Part shown: positions 56,372 to 64,000 of the stretch, piece by piece
Layout of the letters: the number at the start of each line of letters is the position of its first letter
How positions within the stretch are numbered: the stretch's first letter is position 1
Assembly: GCF_026802175.1 (NCBI RefSeq)
Contig: NZ_CP113797.1
Span: forward strand, 655,026-719,025
Length of the DNA: 64,000 nt
Direction: 5' to 3'
DNA from: Thermocoleostomius sinensis A174
Lineage (GTDB): Bacteria > Cyanobacteriota > Cyanobacteriia > Elainellales > Elainellaceae
The notes under the pieces: generated by a model
Seen by the model: only the letters and a program-made list of their open reading frames with translations
Databases searched by the model: none
Told to the model about the DNA's origin: nothing
Translations under genes and position numbers: made by a program

Positions 56372-59041
56372 ATGCAGCCCACTGACGAAAGTAAATTTAC
56401 GGAGAAAGCTTGGGACGCGATCGTGAAGTCCCAGGATGTCGCTCGGCGATTTCGCCACCAAAACTTAGAGGTCGAACATTTGGCAATCGCCCTGTTAGAA
56501 CAAGAGGGGCTAACAACCACGCTGCTGGGAAAGGCAGGTGTCGATCCAACGTGGTTTCGGCAAGAACTTGATCGATTTGCCCAGCGACAGCCCCGTGTGA
56601 CTTACGACAACAAGCTGTACTTGGGGCAGGGGTTAGATATTCTGCTAGACAAGGCAGAAGTGGCTCGCAAAACCATGCAGGATGACTATATTTCCAATGA
56701 ACACATTCTGCTGGCGCTAGCTGAGGACGATCGCATTGGTCGCCGGTTGTTTCGAGATGTTGATCATCGGCAACTGGAAGCGGCAATTAAATCGGCCCGT
56801 GGTTCGCAAAAGGTGAAAGATCGTAACCCAGAGACTGGCTATGAAGCGCTGGAAAAATACGGACGTGATCTAACAGAATTGGCCCGGGCAGGCAGACTTG
56901 ATCCGGTGATTGGACGAGATGAAGAAATTCGCCGGGTGGTACAGGTGCTTTCGCGTCGTACTAAAAATAATCCTGTTTTAATTGGTGAACCAGGGGTAGG
57001 CAAAACGGCGATCGCCGAAGCTTTGGCCCAGCGCATTATTAACGGCGATGTACCAGAATCGCTGAAAAATCGGCGCTTAATTAGCCTGGATATGGGATCG
57101 CTGATTGCCGGAGCCAAATATCGCGGGGAGTTTGAAAACCGCCTGCGGGCCGTGCTGCGGGAAGTCACCAATTCCGAAGGGCAAATTGTACTGTTTATTG
57201 ACGAACTGCACACGGTAGTAGGAGCCGGAACCGCCCAAGGCACAATGGACGCGGGCAATTTGCTCAAGCCCATGCTGGCGCGGGGTGAACTGCGCTGTAT
57301 TGGTGCTACTACCCTGGACGAATACCGCAAGCACATCGAGAAAGACGCTGCGCTTGAACGCCGGTTTCAGCAGGTAGTCGTAGGACAGCCGACCGTAGAA
57401 GACACCATTTCCATCTTGCGCGGGTTGAAGGAACGCTACGAAGTGCATCATGGCGTTAAAATTGCCGATTCGGCCTTGGTAGCAGCGGCCACCCTATCCG
57501 ATCGCTATATTTCCGATCGCTTCTTGCCGGACAAAGCCATTGACCTGGTAGACGAAGCCGCAGCTAAGCTGAAAATGGAAATCACCTCTAAACCAGTCGA
57601 ACTCGAGACGATCGAACGCCGACTCATTCAATTGGAAATGGAAAAACTCTCCCTGGAAGGCGAGGGACAATCCTCGGTGTTGATTGGCGTCTATCGTACC
57701 GCCCGCGATCGACTCGACAAAATTGAGCAAGAAATTGATGCGTTGAAGCAGCAGCAAAACCGTCTTACTTCTCAGTGGGAATCCGAGAAAGACTTGATTG
57801 CGGCAATTAATGTCTTGAAAGAAGAAGAAGAGCAACTGCGGCGACAAATTGAAAAAGCAGAACGCGATTACGACTTGAACACAGCGGCGCAACTGAAGTA
57901 TGGGCGGCTGGAAACGGTGCATCGCGAACTGGAAGCCAAGGAAGCCACCTTGATCGAAGTGCAAAACCGGGGAGCCAGCCTATTGCGCGAACAGGTGACA
58001 GAAGCCGACATTGCCGAAATTGTCGCCAAGTGGACGGGCATTCCGGTCAATCGACTGATGGAGTCGGAGCGGCAAAAGCTGCTGCAACTGGAAAGCTATT
58101 TACACCAGCGGGTGATTGGGCAACAAGAAGCCGTAGAAGCGGTAGCAGCGGCAATTCGACGGGCACGGGCCGGCATGAAAGACCTGGGACGACCGATCGG
58201 TTCGTTCATGTTCCTGGGTCCGACGGGCGTTGGCAAAACTGAACTGGCGCGCGCACTGGCGGAATGCCTGTTTGACACCGATGATGCCTTGGTGCGGTTA
58301 GACATGTCGGAATATATGGAGAAAAACTCCGTAGCGCGGTTGGTGGGTGCCCCGCCGGGTTATGTCGGCTATGAAGAAGGTGGACAGCTATCGGAAGCAA
58401 TTCGTCGGCATCCCTATTCGGTGTTGCTGCTGGACGAGGTGGAAAAAGCCCATCCTGATGTGTTTAACATCTTGCTGCAACTGCTGGATGATGGTCGCAT
58501 TACTGATTCACAAGGTCGAGTGGCTGATTGTCGCAACACGATCGTGGTGATGACCAGCAATATTGGCAGTGAATACATTTTAGATGTGTCGGGGGATGAT
58601 ACAAAATACGACGAGATGCAGCGGCGGGTGATGAATGCCCTTCGCGGTCATTTTCGCCCAGAATTCCTCAATCGCGTTGATGATATTATTCTGTTCCACG
58701 CCCTTAGCCTTAAAGAACTGCGGCAAATTGTTGGGTTACAACTTCAGCGAGTGCGGCGATTGTTGTCCGATCAAAAGATTGGGCTGGAACTGAGCGTGGC
58801 GGCCCAAAATTATGTGGCTGATGTTGGCTATGATCCGGTGTATGGGGCCCGCCCGTTGAAACGAGCCATTCAAAAGGAAATTGAAAACCCGATCGCCACA
58901 AAAATTTTGGAGAATACCTTTATCGAAGGCGATACGATCGTTGTAGACGTTGCCGATCACAAGCTGTCGTTTACCAAGAAGCAGCCGACTGTCAATAGCC
59001 AAACCGCCCCAACTCGCCAAAGTGTAACAACGGAAGGGTAG
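56372..59041 (+). CDS. clpB: ATP-dependent disaggregase ClpB
   Basis: An 889-residue Hsp100 chaperone that rescues aggregated proteins with DnaK. Order: N-terminal double Clp-N repeat (1-145), NBD1 with [15 protein letters not shown] and Walker B LFIDELHT, the long middle coiled coil (about 410-530) that distinguishes ClpB from ClpC/ClpA, NBD2 with [14 protein letters not shown] and [13 protein letters not shown], and the C-terminal domain. No ClpP-binding loop is expected. Cyanobacteria often have two ClpB proteins; which one this is cannot be told here. No CIRCE element was seen upstream. Confidence 0.96.
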   Translation: MQPTDESKFTEKAWDAIVKSQDVARRFRHQNLEVEHLAIALLEQEGLTTTLLGKAGVDPTWFRQELDRFAQRQPRVTYDNKLYLGQGLDILLDKAEVARKTMQDDYISNEHILLALAEDDRIGRRLFRDVDHRQLEAAIKSARGSQKVKDRNPETGYEALEKYGRDLTELARAGRLDPVIGRDEEIRRVVQVLSRRTKNNPVLIGEPGVGKTAIAEALAQRIINGDVPESLKNRRLISLDMGSLIAGAKYRGEFENRLRAVLREVTNSEGQIVLFIDELHTVVGAGTAQGTMDAGNLLKPMLARGELRCIGATTLDEYRKHIEKDAALERRFQQVVVGQPTVEDTISILRGLKERYEVHHGVKIADSALVAAATLSDRYISDRFLPDKAIDLVDEAAAKLKMEITSKPVELETIERRLIQLEMEKLSLEGEGQSSVLIGVYRTARDRLDKIEQEIDALKQQQNRLTSQWESEKDLIAAINVLKEEEEQLRRQIEKAERDYDLNTAAQLKYGRLETVHRELEAKEATLIEVQNRGASLLREQVTEADIAEIVAKWTGIPVNRLMESERQKLLQLESYLHQRVIGQQEAVEAVAAAIRRARAGMKDLGRPIGSFMFLGPTGVGKTELARALAECLFDTDDALVRLDMSEYMEKNSVARLVGAPPGYVGYEEGGQLSEAIRRHPYSVLLLDEVEKAHPDVFNILLQLLDDGRITDSQGRVADCRNTIVVMTSNIGSEYILDVSGDDTKYDEMQRRVMNALRGHFRPEFLNRVDDIILFHALSLKELRQIVGLQLQRVRRLLSDQKIGLELSVAAQNYVADVGYDPVYGARPLKRAIQKEIENPIATKILENTFIEGDTIVVDVADHKLSFTKKQPTVNSQTAPTRQSVTTEG

Positions 59042-59094
59042 CAAGTTGGAAATTTATTTAAAAAGGGTTAAATCGATTCGGCAGGGCACGGTGA

Positions 59095-59216
59095 GTAATA
59101 CCAATTCTCTGTCAGGTGGCACATCAGCCCAACCCCTCTCGACCTCCTCTGGTTAGGGGAAAGAGTTGCAGGCGGTAGAGTGAATGCAATGCAGCATGAC
59201 AAAGAGTTGGTATGAC
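59095..59216. mobile_element. Possible MITE-like element with 16-20 base terminal inverted repeats
   Basis: TACCAATTCTCTGTCA (59099-59114) pairs with TGACAAAGAGTTGGTA (59197-59212): 15 of 16 positions pair, one as a wobble; matches continue a few bases outward. The 82-base interior is not coding. Size and structure fit a miniature inverted-repeat element or a long hairpin terminator between clpB and the convergent antiporter gene. No second copy was noticed in the window. Confidence 0.4.
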
Positions 59217-59237
59217 CAGCTTTTTACCCCTTGTAAT

Positions 59238-60503
59238 CTATCCAACATCTTGATAAGACGGTTGCGATTGTTCCGCTAGCGCAAGCCGTTGACCAAAGGT
59301 ATTGGTGACAAGTGGCCCCACCAAACAGGTGACGATGATATAAGCAATGATGGCGTTAAACAATCCCTCGCTCAAAATTGTATTTGTTCCATCGGGAATC
59401 ACGGTTTTCATGCCATATAGCGCCACCACAAGCACCAACGCTGCCCGTGACATAGTCAGCCCAAGCATTGTCATGATTTCCGCTAATGAATACTTGAACA
59501 CCGTGCCCGCTATGCCCGCCGCCAAAAACTTAGCCCCTACTGCACAGATAATGACGATCGCCGCTAGTCCCAAATTTTCTGGATGTTGAATCAGAACAGT
59601 AGGATTACACAGTACGCCCACCGAAATCAAAAAGCAGGGAATAAACACACTATTGCCGACAAATTCCACTTGTTTCATTAAAACAGGATGCTTGGAAACC
59701 ACAGAATTCAGCGCTAATCCGGCAATGAACGCCCCAACGATCGAGTCAATGCCCAGCAGTAACGTCGCCGAGGCGATCACAAACAGACACGTTAAAACAA
59801 AAATAAACTGTGGCACCAGCGCATTAGCGTCTAGTTGCGTTGTCGATTGCAGAATCCGCCGACCCAAGCGAGGCACAATCCAAAAGGCAGTCAAAACTAG
59901 TAACGGCAGCACCAACAGCAGCTTTGCCCATAGTTGCCAGCCCACCCCGCCGCTAGCAATGGCCTGGACGATCGATAACCCCGTCAGCGTTAAAATTGAC
60001 GTAACCACCGTACCGCCGACCGCAACCCCCACCGCTTCATGGCGCGTAATGCCCAACCGCAGCACGATCGGATAGGACACTAGTGTATGCGGCGAAAACA
60101 TAATTCCTAGCAGTAATCCAGTGATCAGAGCATAGCCTAATAAATGGGCAGACAAGACGCCAAAGCTAAACGGAACCGCAAAGGTAAGCAGTCCGAACAC
60201 CAACGCTCGCGATCCCAGTCGCTGCAAATTGCTCAAATCCATCTGCATTCCAGCCAGCAGCATAATGTAGAGCAACCCAATTTTTTCTAATAGCTGCAAC
60301 TGTTGATCGCGAGATAAGACTCCCAACACATTTGTACCGAGGACCGTGCCCAAGATGATTAAAACCACCAGCGGTGGTAGACGTAGCTTTGCTCCAATCA
60401 GCGGTGCGAGTCCAATAATTAGTAATAAAACACAAAATACATAAACCGGATCAGTCAACGGTAGTGGAGCCACCGAAGCTGTAGGTGTGGCTAAAACAAC
60501 CAT
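59238..60503 (-). CDS. Cation/proton antiporter, CPA2 (NapA/KefB-like)
   Basis: A 421-residue membrane protein with about 12-13 transmembrane helices (VYVFCVLLLIIGLAPLIGAK, LGLLYIMLLAGMQMDLSNL region, and others). GMQMDLSNL and the central SIVGAFIAGLALNSV region match the Na+/H+ exchanger domain of the CPA2 family. There is no C-terminal RCK domain. It likely exchanges Na+ or K+ for H+ across the plasma or thylakoid membrane, important in salt and pH homeostasis. Convergent with clpB. Confidence 0.92.
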   Translation of the reverse strand: MVVLATPTASVAPLPLTDPVYVFCVLLLIIGLAPLIGAKLRLPPLVVLIILGTVLGTNVLGVLSRDQQLQLLEKIGLLYIMLLAGMQMDLSNLQRLGSRALVFGLLTFAVPFSFGVLSAHLLGYALITGLLLGIMFSPHTLVSYPIVLRLGITRHEAVGVAVGGTVVTSILTLTGLSIVQAIASGGVGWQLWAKLLLVLPLLVLTAFWIVPRLGRRILQSTTQLDANALVPQFIFVLTCLFVIASATLLLGIDSIVGAFIAGLALNSVVSKHPVLMKQVEFVGNSVFIPCFLISVGVLCNPTVLIQHPENLGLAAIVIICAVGAKFLAAGIAGTVFKYSLAEIMTMLGLTMSRAALVLVVALYGMKTVIPDGTNTILSEGLFNAIIAYIIVTCLVGPLVTNTFGQRLALAEQSQPSYQDVG

Positions 60504-60600
60504 AGAAAAATGCCTACTCGGTGAAGGAATGACGGAATTAGCTACACCTGTTCACCGTGCCTTTCCAGAGAAGTAATCGACAGCAATATTTACGCACTAT

Positions 60601-61623
60601 TTATAGCGCTACCTGTCCAGATTCCAACCCAATCACCTGCTGAGTTTCAGCCGATCGTCGAGCCGCATCCGCCACGTGCAAGGCATGAAGACGCGCCGCG
60701 ATCGACCCATACAACGGAGTTCCTTGGTCTAAATAATCAAGCACCATTGTTGTATCTTGGGCAAACAGACCGCGCCGACTGCCCACCTCCAACGGTTGAG
60801 TGCGCTCAGACTGCACCAGCGTTCCTTGATCGCCATCCACGAAAATACCTCCTTGCTCACCGTGAATTTCCAGCGATCGAATCGATTGCCAAATCGCCTC
60901 TCCTTTGCCGTAAATTACCTCTGCTATAAGCCCGTTGACAAAGCGAAGCTGTGCCGTGCATATGCAAGCCGTATACTGGCTTTCTGAGTGATTTGTTCCC
61001 CAAAATCGGGACTGACAGTTCACCGTTGCCACCGTCCCAAATAGATCGACTAGGCGATGAATCCGAGACACTGCTCCGATCAACGGAAACCCAAACAAAT
61101 CGGACTGGTACGTCCATTTTTTGGGAGCCGGATGCTGCGAATTGAGGCTGTTGTAGCGCACATAGAACGGTGTCCCAATTTGCGGTAGCGCCGCTTTAGC
61201 CGTTTGGTGAATGCCGCTCAGCAGTTCAATATGCTCAATATGTAGCAGCTTGGCTTGAGAGTCCGCCAATTGCACCAACGCTTCTGCCTCTGCTACATCC
61301 AGCGTCAGCGGATACTCAACCACCACATGCTTACCCGCCTGCAACGCTGAGCGCACCACCCGACCATGCTCGCGATTCACGTTTGCCACCACCACCAAAT
61401 CAATATCCGATCGTGTCACCAGATCTTGCCACGTTGGGCTAGCTTCGGCGGCATAGGTTTGGGCAAAGGCTTGGGTTTTGTCGCAGGTATGCCCTGCTAC
61501 AGCCACTAATTGCGATCGAGCATCCGCTTGAAAGGCTTCCGCCCGCCGCTTGGCTGCATATCCCGTACCCACCAATCCCACCCTAACTAAAGCCATCGTT
61601 GCACTACTCATGGAGGACAGCAT
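60601..61623 (-). CDS. bvdR: Biliverdin reductase (Gfo/Idh/MocA family)
   Basis: A 340-residue oxidoreductase with N-terminal NADPH Rossmann fold (VRVGLVGTGYAAKRRAEAF) and C-terminal substrate domain. It matches cyanobacterial BvdR at several remembered signatures: VVVEYPLTLDVAEAEALVQL, LLHIEHIELLSG, HPAPKKWTYQSDLFGFPLIG, DLFGTVATVNCQSRFWG, AEVIYGKGE and VGSRRGLFAQDTTMVLDYLD. BvdR reduces biliverdin IX-alpha to bilirubin and influences phycobiliprotein synthesis. AAGGGA lies upstream of the ATG at 61623; Met5 and Met10 are alternatives. A generic Gfo/Idh/MocA dehydrogenase is the fallback. Confidence 0.82.
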   Translation of the reverse strand: MLSSMSSATMALVRVGLVGTGYAAKRRAEAFQADARSQLVAVAGHTCDKTQAFAQTYAAEASPTWQDLVTRSDIDLVVVANVNREHGRVVRSALQAGKHVVVEYPLTLDVAEAEALVQLADSQAKLLHIEHIELLSGIHQTAKAALPQIGTPFYVRYNSLNSQHPAPKKWTYQSDLFGFPLIGAVSRIHRLVDLFGTVATVNCQSRFWGTNHSESQYTACICTAQLRFVNGLIAEVIYGKGEAIWQSIRSLEIHGEQGGIFVDGDQGTLVQSERTQPLEVGSRRGLFAQDTTMVLDYLDQGTPLYGSIAARLHALHVADAARRSAETQQVIGLESGQVAL

Positions 61624-61694
61624 TTTGTCCCTTAATTATCGCAGGCTACGATCTGGAGTGATCAGGCTTGGTTGCAGGGGGCTGAGTTGGGATC

Positions 61695-62447
61695 TTAGCC
61701 TTCCACCATGCGCGTTGTGCGAAATGTGACATTTACGCCTTCATTCGACTGCTCAAGCACGAGCAATGGCGTTGGTTTTGCTTTCTGATCCCAATGCATG
61801 GACACAATGCGTCCTTGGATCGTTGGTTGCCAATTGTCATGGTTTTGGCTCATAAATCGCTGCATACACTCAATAATTTGGCTGATAGTGGCTGAGGACG
61901 GCTGAGTTGGTAGTTTGGTTAGCTTCACTTGAATACGAAATAAAACGCGCTTCAATCCTTTGGGAGAATTGGACGGATCATATTCCACATCAAAAATTTC
62001 ATCCACCTGTCGGCCAGTGCTAGCAATCCCCAGCAAACCCTGTTCCGCTTGGTTAGGACGTAGGGCGATCGAAATTTTTTCTTTGACCTTGATTTTAATT
62101 TGATTCATGATGATGAAGTGGAATTGTTCTTCTTCCATTCTCATCTTTAAGTAATCTAGATTAAACTCCCGCGAGTGAATCAAATCTGGATTTTTTTCCA
62201 TCTTACTGATGGTATTTAGCGCAAATTTCAGCTTTTTTTGAAGTTCTCGGTTCTTAAATTCTTCAAATCGTTTTTGCTTCTCTAACTTAGCCGTTGACAC
62301 TTTGGTATATACGGCCAAACCGAGCAGCAGTAATAGCAGCAGCCCTGATGTAATTGTCCAAGGATTTTGCAATGGAGAGGCTCCGGATTGAGCTTGGGTT
62401 CCTGTCTGAGCCAACCGGGGTTCTACGAAAACGATGAGGTTTGACAT
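61695..62447 (-). CDS. Membrane-anchored protein of unknown function
   Basis: About 250 residues from the ATG at 62447. Residues 30-50 form one transmembrane helix (TSGLLLLLLLGLAVYTKVST), followed by a basic coiled coil (55-100, KLEKQKRFEEFKNRELQKKL) and a soluble alpha/beta domain (about 105-250). Two regions, FNLDYLKMRMEEEQFHFIIM and EIFDVEYDPSNSPKGLKRVL, look conserved. The protein type is common in cyanobacteria but uncharacterised. The gene lies upstream of bvdR on the same strand (71 bases), possibly in one transcript. Confidence 0.75.
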   Translation of the reverse strand: MSNLIVFVEPRLAQTGTQAQSGASPLQNPWTITSGLLLLLLLGLAVYTKVSTAKLEKQKRFEEFKNRELQKKLKFALNTISKMEKNPDLIHSREFNLDYLKMRMEEEQFHFIIMNQIKIKVKEKISIALRPNQAEQGLLGIASTGRQVDEIFDVEYDPSNSPKGLKRVLFRIQVKLTKLPTQPSSATISQIIECMQRFMSQNHDNWQPTIQGRIVSMHWDQKAKPTPLLVLEQSNEGVNVTFRTTRMVEG

Positions 62448-62562
62448 GGTTGAGCCTGTCAAAGACTTGAAAAATGACTGCTACTCTAGAATTCCCTGTA
62501 ATTGTTTGGGAATAGCAGCATTCGCGAAAGAAGGAAGACATCAAAGCTCAACTAGGGTATTC

Positions 62563-62856
62563 CTACTGCATCATGGCCTGATCGATCGCCTTTTCTAAGG
62601 CTTCTTTGCTAAGAGTGGTGAGCACAAAAACTTCTTGCACAGATTTACCTTTGCGGGCAATCACCTTGAAGCCACCCCGAATAGGAACCGATACCTTAAG
62701 CTGCAAAGCTGGATGTTTCGATCGAGCAGGGCCAATCACCGCTGGAGTAATGGTAGAAATTCCCTCTACTTCAGTTAATCGTTCTAAGACAGCAATTAAC
62801 CCAGCAATATGTGTTGAGTGGTTCCAAACAAGGCGACCTTTAGGTGACTGGGCCAT
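62563..62856 (-). CDS. DUF2103-type small protein
   Basis: A 97-residue soluble alpha/beta protein: KGRLVWNHSTHIAGLIAVLE RLTEVEGISTITPAVI, then LQLKVSVPIRGGFKVIARKG KSVQEVFVLTT. The NHSTHI motif with two adjacent His and the overall pattern fit the DUF2103 family (predicted metal-binding, from memory). Function unknown. It is on the same strand as the 62447 gene and upstream of it by 115 bases. Confidence 0.75.
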   Translation of the reverse strand: MAQSPKGRLVWNHSTHIAGLIAVLERLTEVEGISTITPAVIGPARSKHPALQLKVSVPIRGGFKVIARKGKSVQEVFVLTTLSKEALEKAIDQAMMQ

Positions 62857-62938
62857 GACAGTAAAAAAGAGTGAGAAGAGATACTCTTATTCTGTCTAGA
62901 AAATACCCGTCGTAATAGAGCAAATTTAACCAGAGCAT

Positions 62939-63682
62939 TTATCCCTCCTCTGGCACCTGTTCAAGTGTTTGCAAATAATCCAACCCACCCAATTGTTCCA
63001 TCTGTTGCAAAATCCAGCGTTGGCGCTGCACCACTGCTGAAGAAGGTGGATTCACTTGATAAACCGATGGGGCAGGTAACACAGCCGCCAAAGCCGCCGC
63101 TGCTTCGGGAGTGAGGTCACTCGCAGACCTACCATAAAATTGCTGGCTGGCCGCTTCAACTCCAAATACGGCTGGGCCAAACTGGGCAATGTTTAGATAA
63201 ATCTCTAGAATGCGTTGCTTTGACCATAGCCACTCGATCAATACGGTAAACCAGGCTTCCAACCCTTTGCGAATTAAGCTGCGCCCTGACCAAAGATACA
63301 AATTTTTAGCGACTTGTTGAGTAATGGTGCTGGCTCCGCGTAATTCTTCTCCTCGTTGATAGTCTTCAACAGCCCGTTCCAATTCGGTTAGATCAAAGCC
63401 GCGATGAGTAGGAAATCGCTGATCTTCAGAGGCGATCGCCGCTAGAGGCATATAGGGCGAGATATTTGGATAGGGCTGCCAGATGTAGGCGTAAGGCTGC
63501 CTTGCTTCTGTAGCAAAATAGGTTTGCAGCATAAAACTACTGGTAGGAGGTGGCACCCAACGCCACGGGAGAACCAACAACAGCGACAACCCAGTCGCAG
63601 CAATTGCCAATGTGACAACAGCCCTGAGCAGTAGACAGAAAAGAGACGGGCGGCGCGATCGACGTTTATATCTTCTAACCAA
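62939..63682 (-). CDS. Glycosyltransferase family 51 transglycosylase (MtgA-like)
   Basis: A 247-residue monofunctional peptidoglycan transglycosylase that polymerises lipid II. A basic N-terminus (RRYKRRSRRP) leads into one transmembrane helix (about 17-42), then the GT51 domain: catalytic Glu in AIASEDQRFPTHRGFD, RGASTITQQVAKNLYL, the second Glu in KQRILEIYLNIAQFGP and GVEAASQQFYGRSA. No transpeptidase domain follows. Translation appears to start at TTG 63682: the frame has a stop codon shortly upstream and no ATG before the helix. Confidence 0.9.
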   Translation of the reverse strand: MVRRYKRRSRRPSLFCLLLRAVVTLAIAATGLSLLLVLPWRWVPPPTSSFMLQTYFATEARQPYAYIWQPYPNISPYMPLAAIASEDQRFPTHRGFDLTELERAVEDYQRGEELRGASTITQQVAKNLYLWSGRSLIRKGLEAWFTVLIEWLWSKQRILEIYLNIAQFGPAVFGVEAASQQFYGRSASDLTPEAAAALAAVLPAPSVYQVNPPSSAVVQRQRWILQQMEQLGGLDYLQTLEQVPEEG

Positions 63683-63903
63683 TGTCTCTATCCAAGATCA
63701 GCGACTCACGTAAGTATGACGAACTATTATAGTGCTTCTATTGTGCTTCGCGCCGATCGGTGTCAAAGGACACAACCTAACATTCGACTTGCCGACCTGT
63801 CTGCTTTGCTGGGTGCGTAGCCGAATGACATCGATCGCATACAAAGTAGCAAGAATGGTTAATAAATACAACGTAAATTCTTCAGCAGCGTTGCGCTGGA
63901 TAG

Positions 63904-64000
63904 CTAGTCGGTTGGGTTTTGAATCCGTTGTTCAATGTCTTCTAGTGTTTGAATCACTAAACGTTTTGCCTGAAGTCGCCAACCCCACTGTTGCAGTTTA
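63904..64000 (-). CDS. C-terminal fragment of a protein running off the window
   Basis: The minus-strand frame is open from the window edge to a TAG at 63904-63906, reading LQQWGWRLQAKRLVIQTLED then IEQRIQNPTD. It is a Trp/Arg/Gln-rich helical tail that looks coding. Too short to identify; the start lies beyond the window. Confidence 0.45.
   Translation of the reverse strand, partial: KLQQWGWRLQAKRLVIQTLEDIEQRIQNPTD

Noticed and set aside
63698..63930. Open minus-strand frame containing AAEEFTLYLLTILATLYAID
   Set aside because: It looks partly membrane-like but has no ATG or ribosome binding site; a TTG-started 53-residue protein or a frameshifted tail of the edge gene cannot be excluded.

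Overview
The window is chromosomal DNA from a cyanobacterium. Direct signs are photosystem I genes psaF and psaJ, the photosystem II assembly factor gene pam68, ycf66, the ferredoxin-thioredoxin reductase variable chain ftrV, a biliverdin reductase, and many copies of the HIP1 octamer GCGATCGC (for example near 5,153, 6,770, 11,530, 12,446 and 22,481). Gene order psaJ-psaF divergent from tsaD and the rpsO-pam68 pair are classical cyanobacterial arrangements. Base composition is about even, which with the gene set suggests a Leptolyngbya-like lineage rather than a marine picocyanobacterium; that placement is inference.

Layout. 1-6.4 kb: lpdA (5' end outside the window), trpC, small cyanobacterial conserved genes, a coiled-coil protein, an FKBP, a phasin-like protein and a zinc-ribbon membrane protein. 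6.6-11.1 kb: tRNA-Pro(GGG), an NfeD-SPFH membrane pair, a PP2C phosphatase carrying a degenerate kinase-like segment, and ftrV. 11.1-12.8 kb: a small accessory-looking cassette, with a ribbon-helix-helix regulator divergent from two unknown genes and three copies of GTTAACNCGCT at this locus. 12.9-25.9 kb: housekeeping genes (M1 aminopeptidase, GST, coaD, cyclophilin, argJ, ycf66, metG) mixed with conserved unknowns. 26-35 kb: a more variable stretch with a Tat-exported beta-lactamase-fold protein lacking the usual metal motif, tRNA-Arg(CCT) with a gene remnant beside it, an orphan solute-binding lipoprotein, an AT-rich gap, a small secreted cationic cysteine-rich protein, HdeD, and a GH63-like plus GH13 glycosidase pair. 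35-44 kb: lpxD, an ACT protein, an AraC regulator with an EamA exporter, a Ser/Thr kinase fused to an FGE-sulfatase-like domain, a K+ channel, and the rpsO-pam68-aroF operon. 44-64 kb: typA, psaJ-psaF, tsaD, malQ, treS fused to a maltokinase-like module, pgi, clpB, a Na+/H+ antiporter, bvdR, unknowns and a transglycosylase.

How the genes work together. Carbohydrate storage and osmolyte turnover is the clearest theme: malQ and treS stand head to head across a 1 kb regulatory gap, pgi follows treS, and a GH63/GH13 pair lies about 15 kb upstream. The kinase half of the TreS fusion has Asn where the catalytic Asp is expected, so the locus may make or recycle trehalose/maltose without maltose 1-phosphate. 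The most novel-looking items are the small secreted Arg/Cys-rich protein at 29.2 kb, the iterated operator cassette at 11.5-12.8 kb, and several proteins that keep a fold but have lost catalytic residues (alpha/beta hydrolase, metallo-beta-lactamase fold, pseudokinase-PP2C). No CRISPR array, transposase, prophage or recognised defence system was seen.
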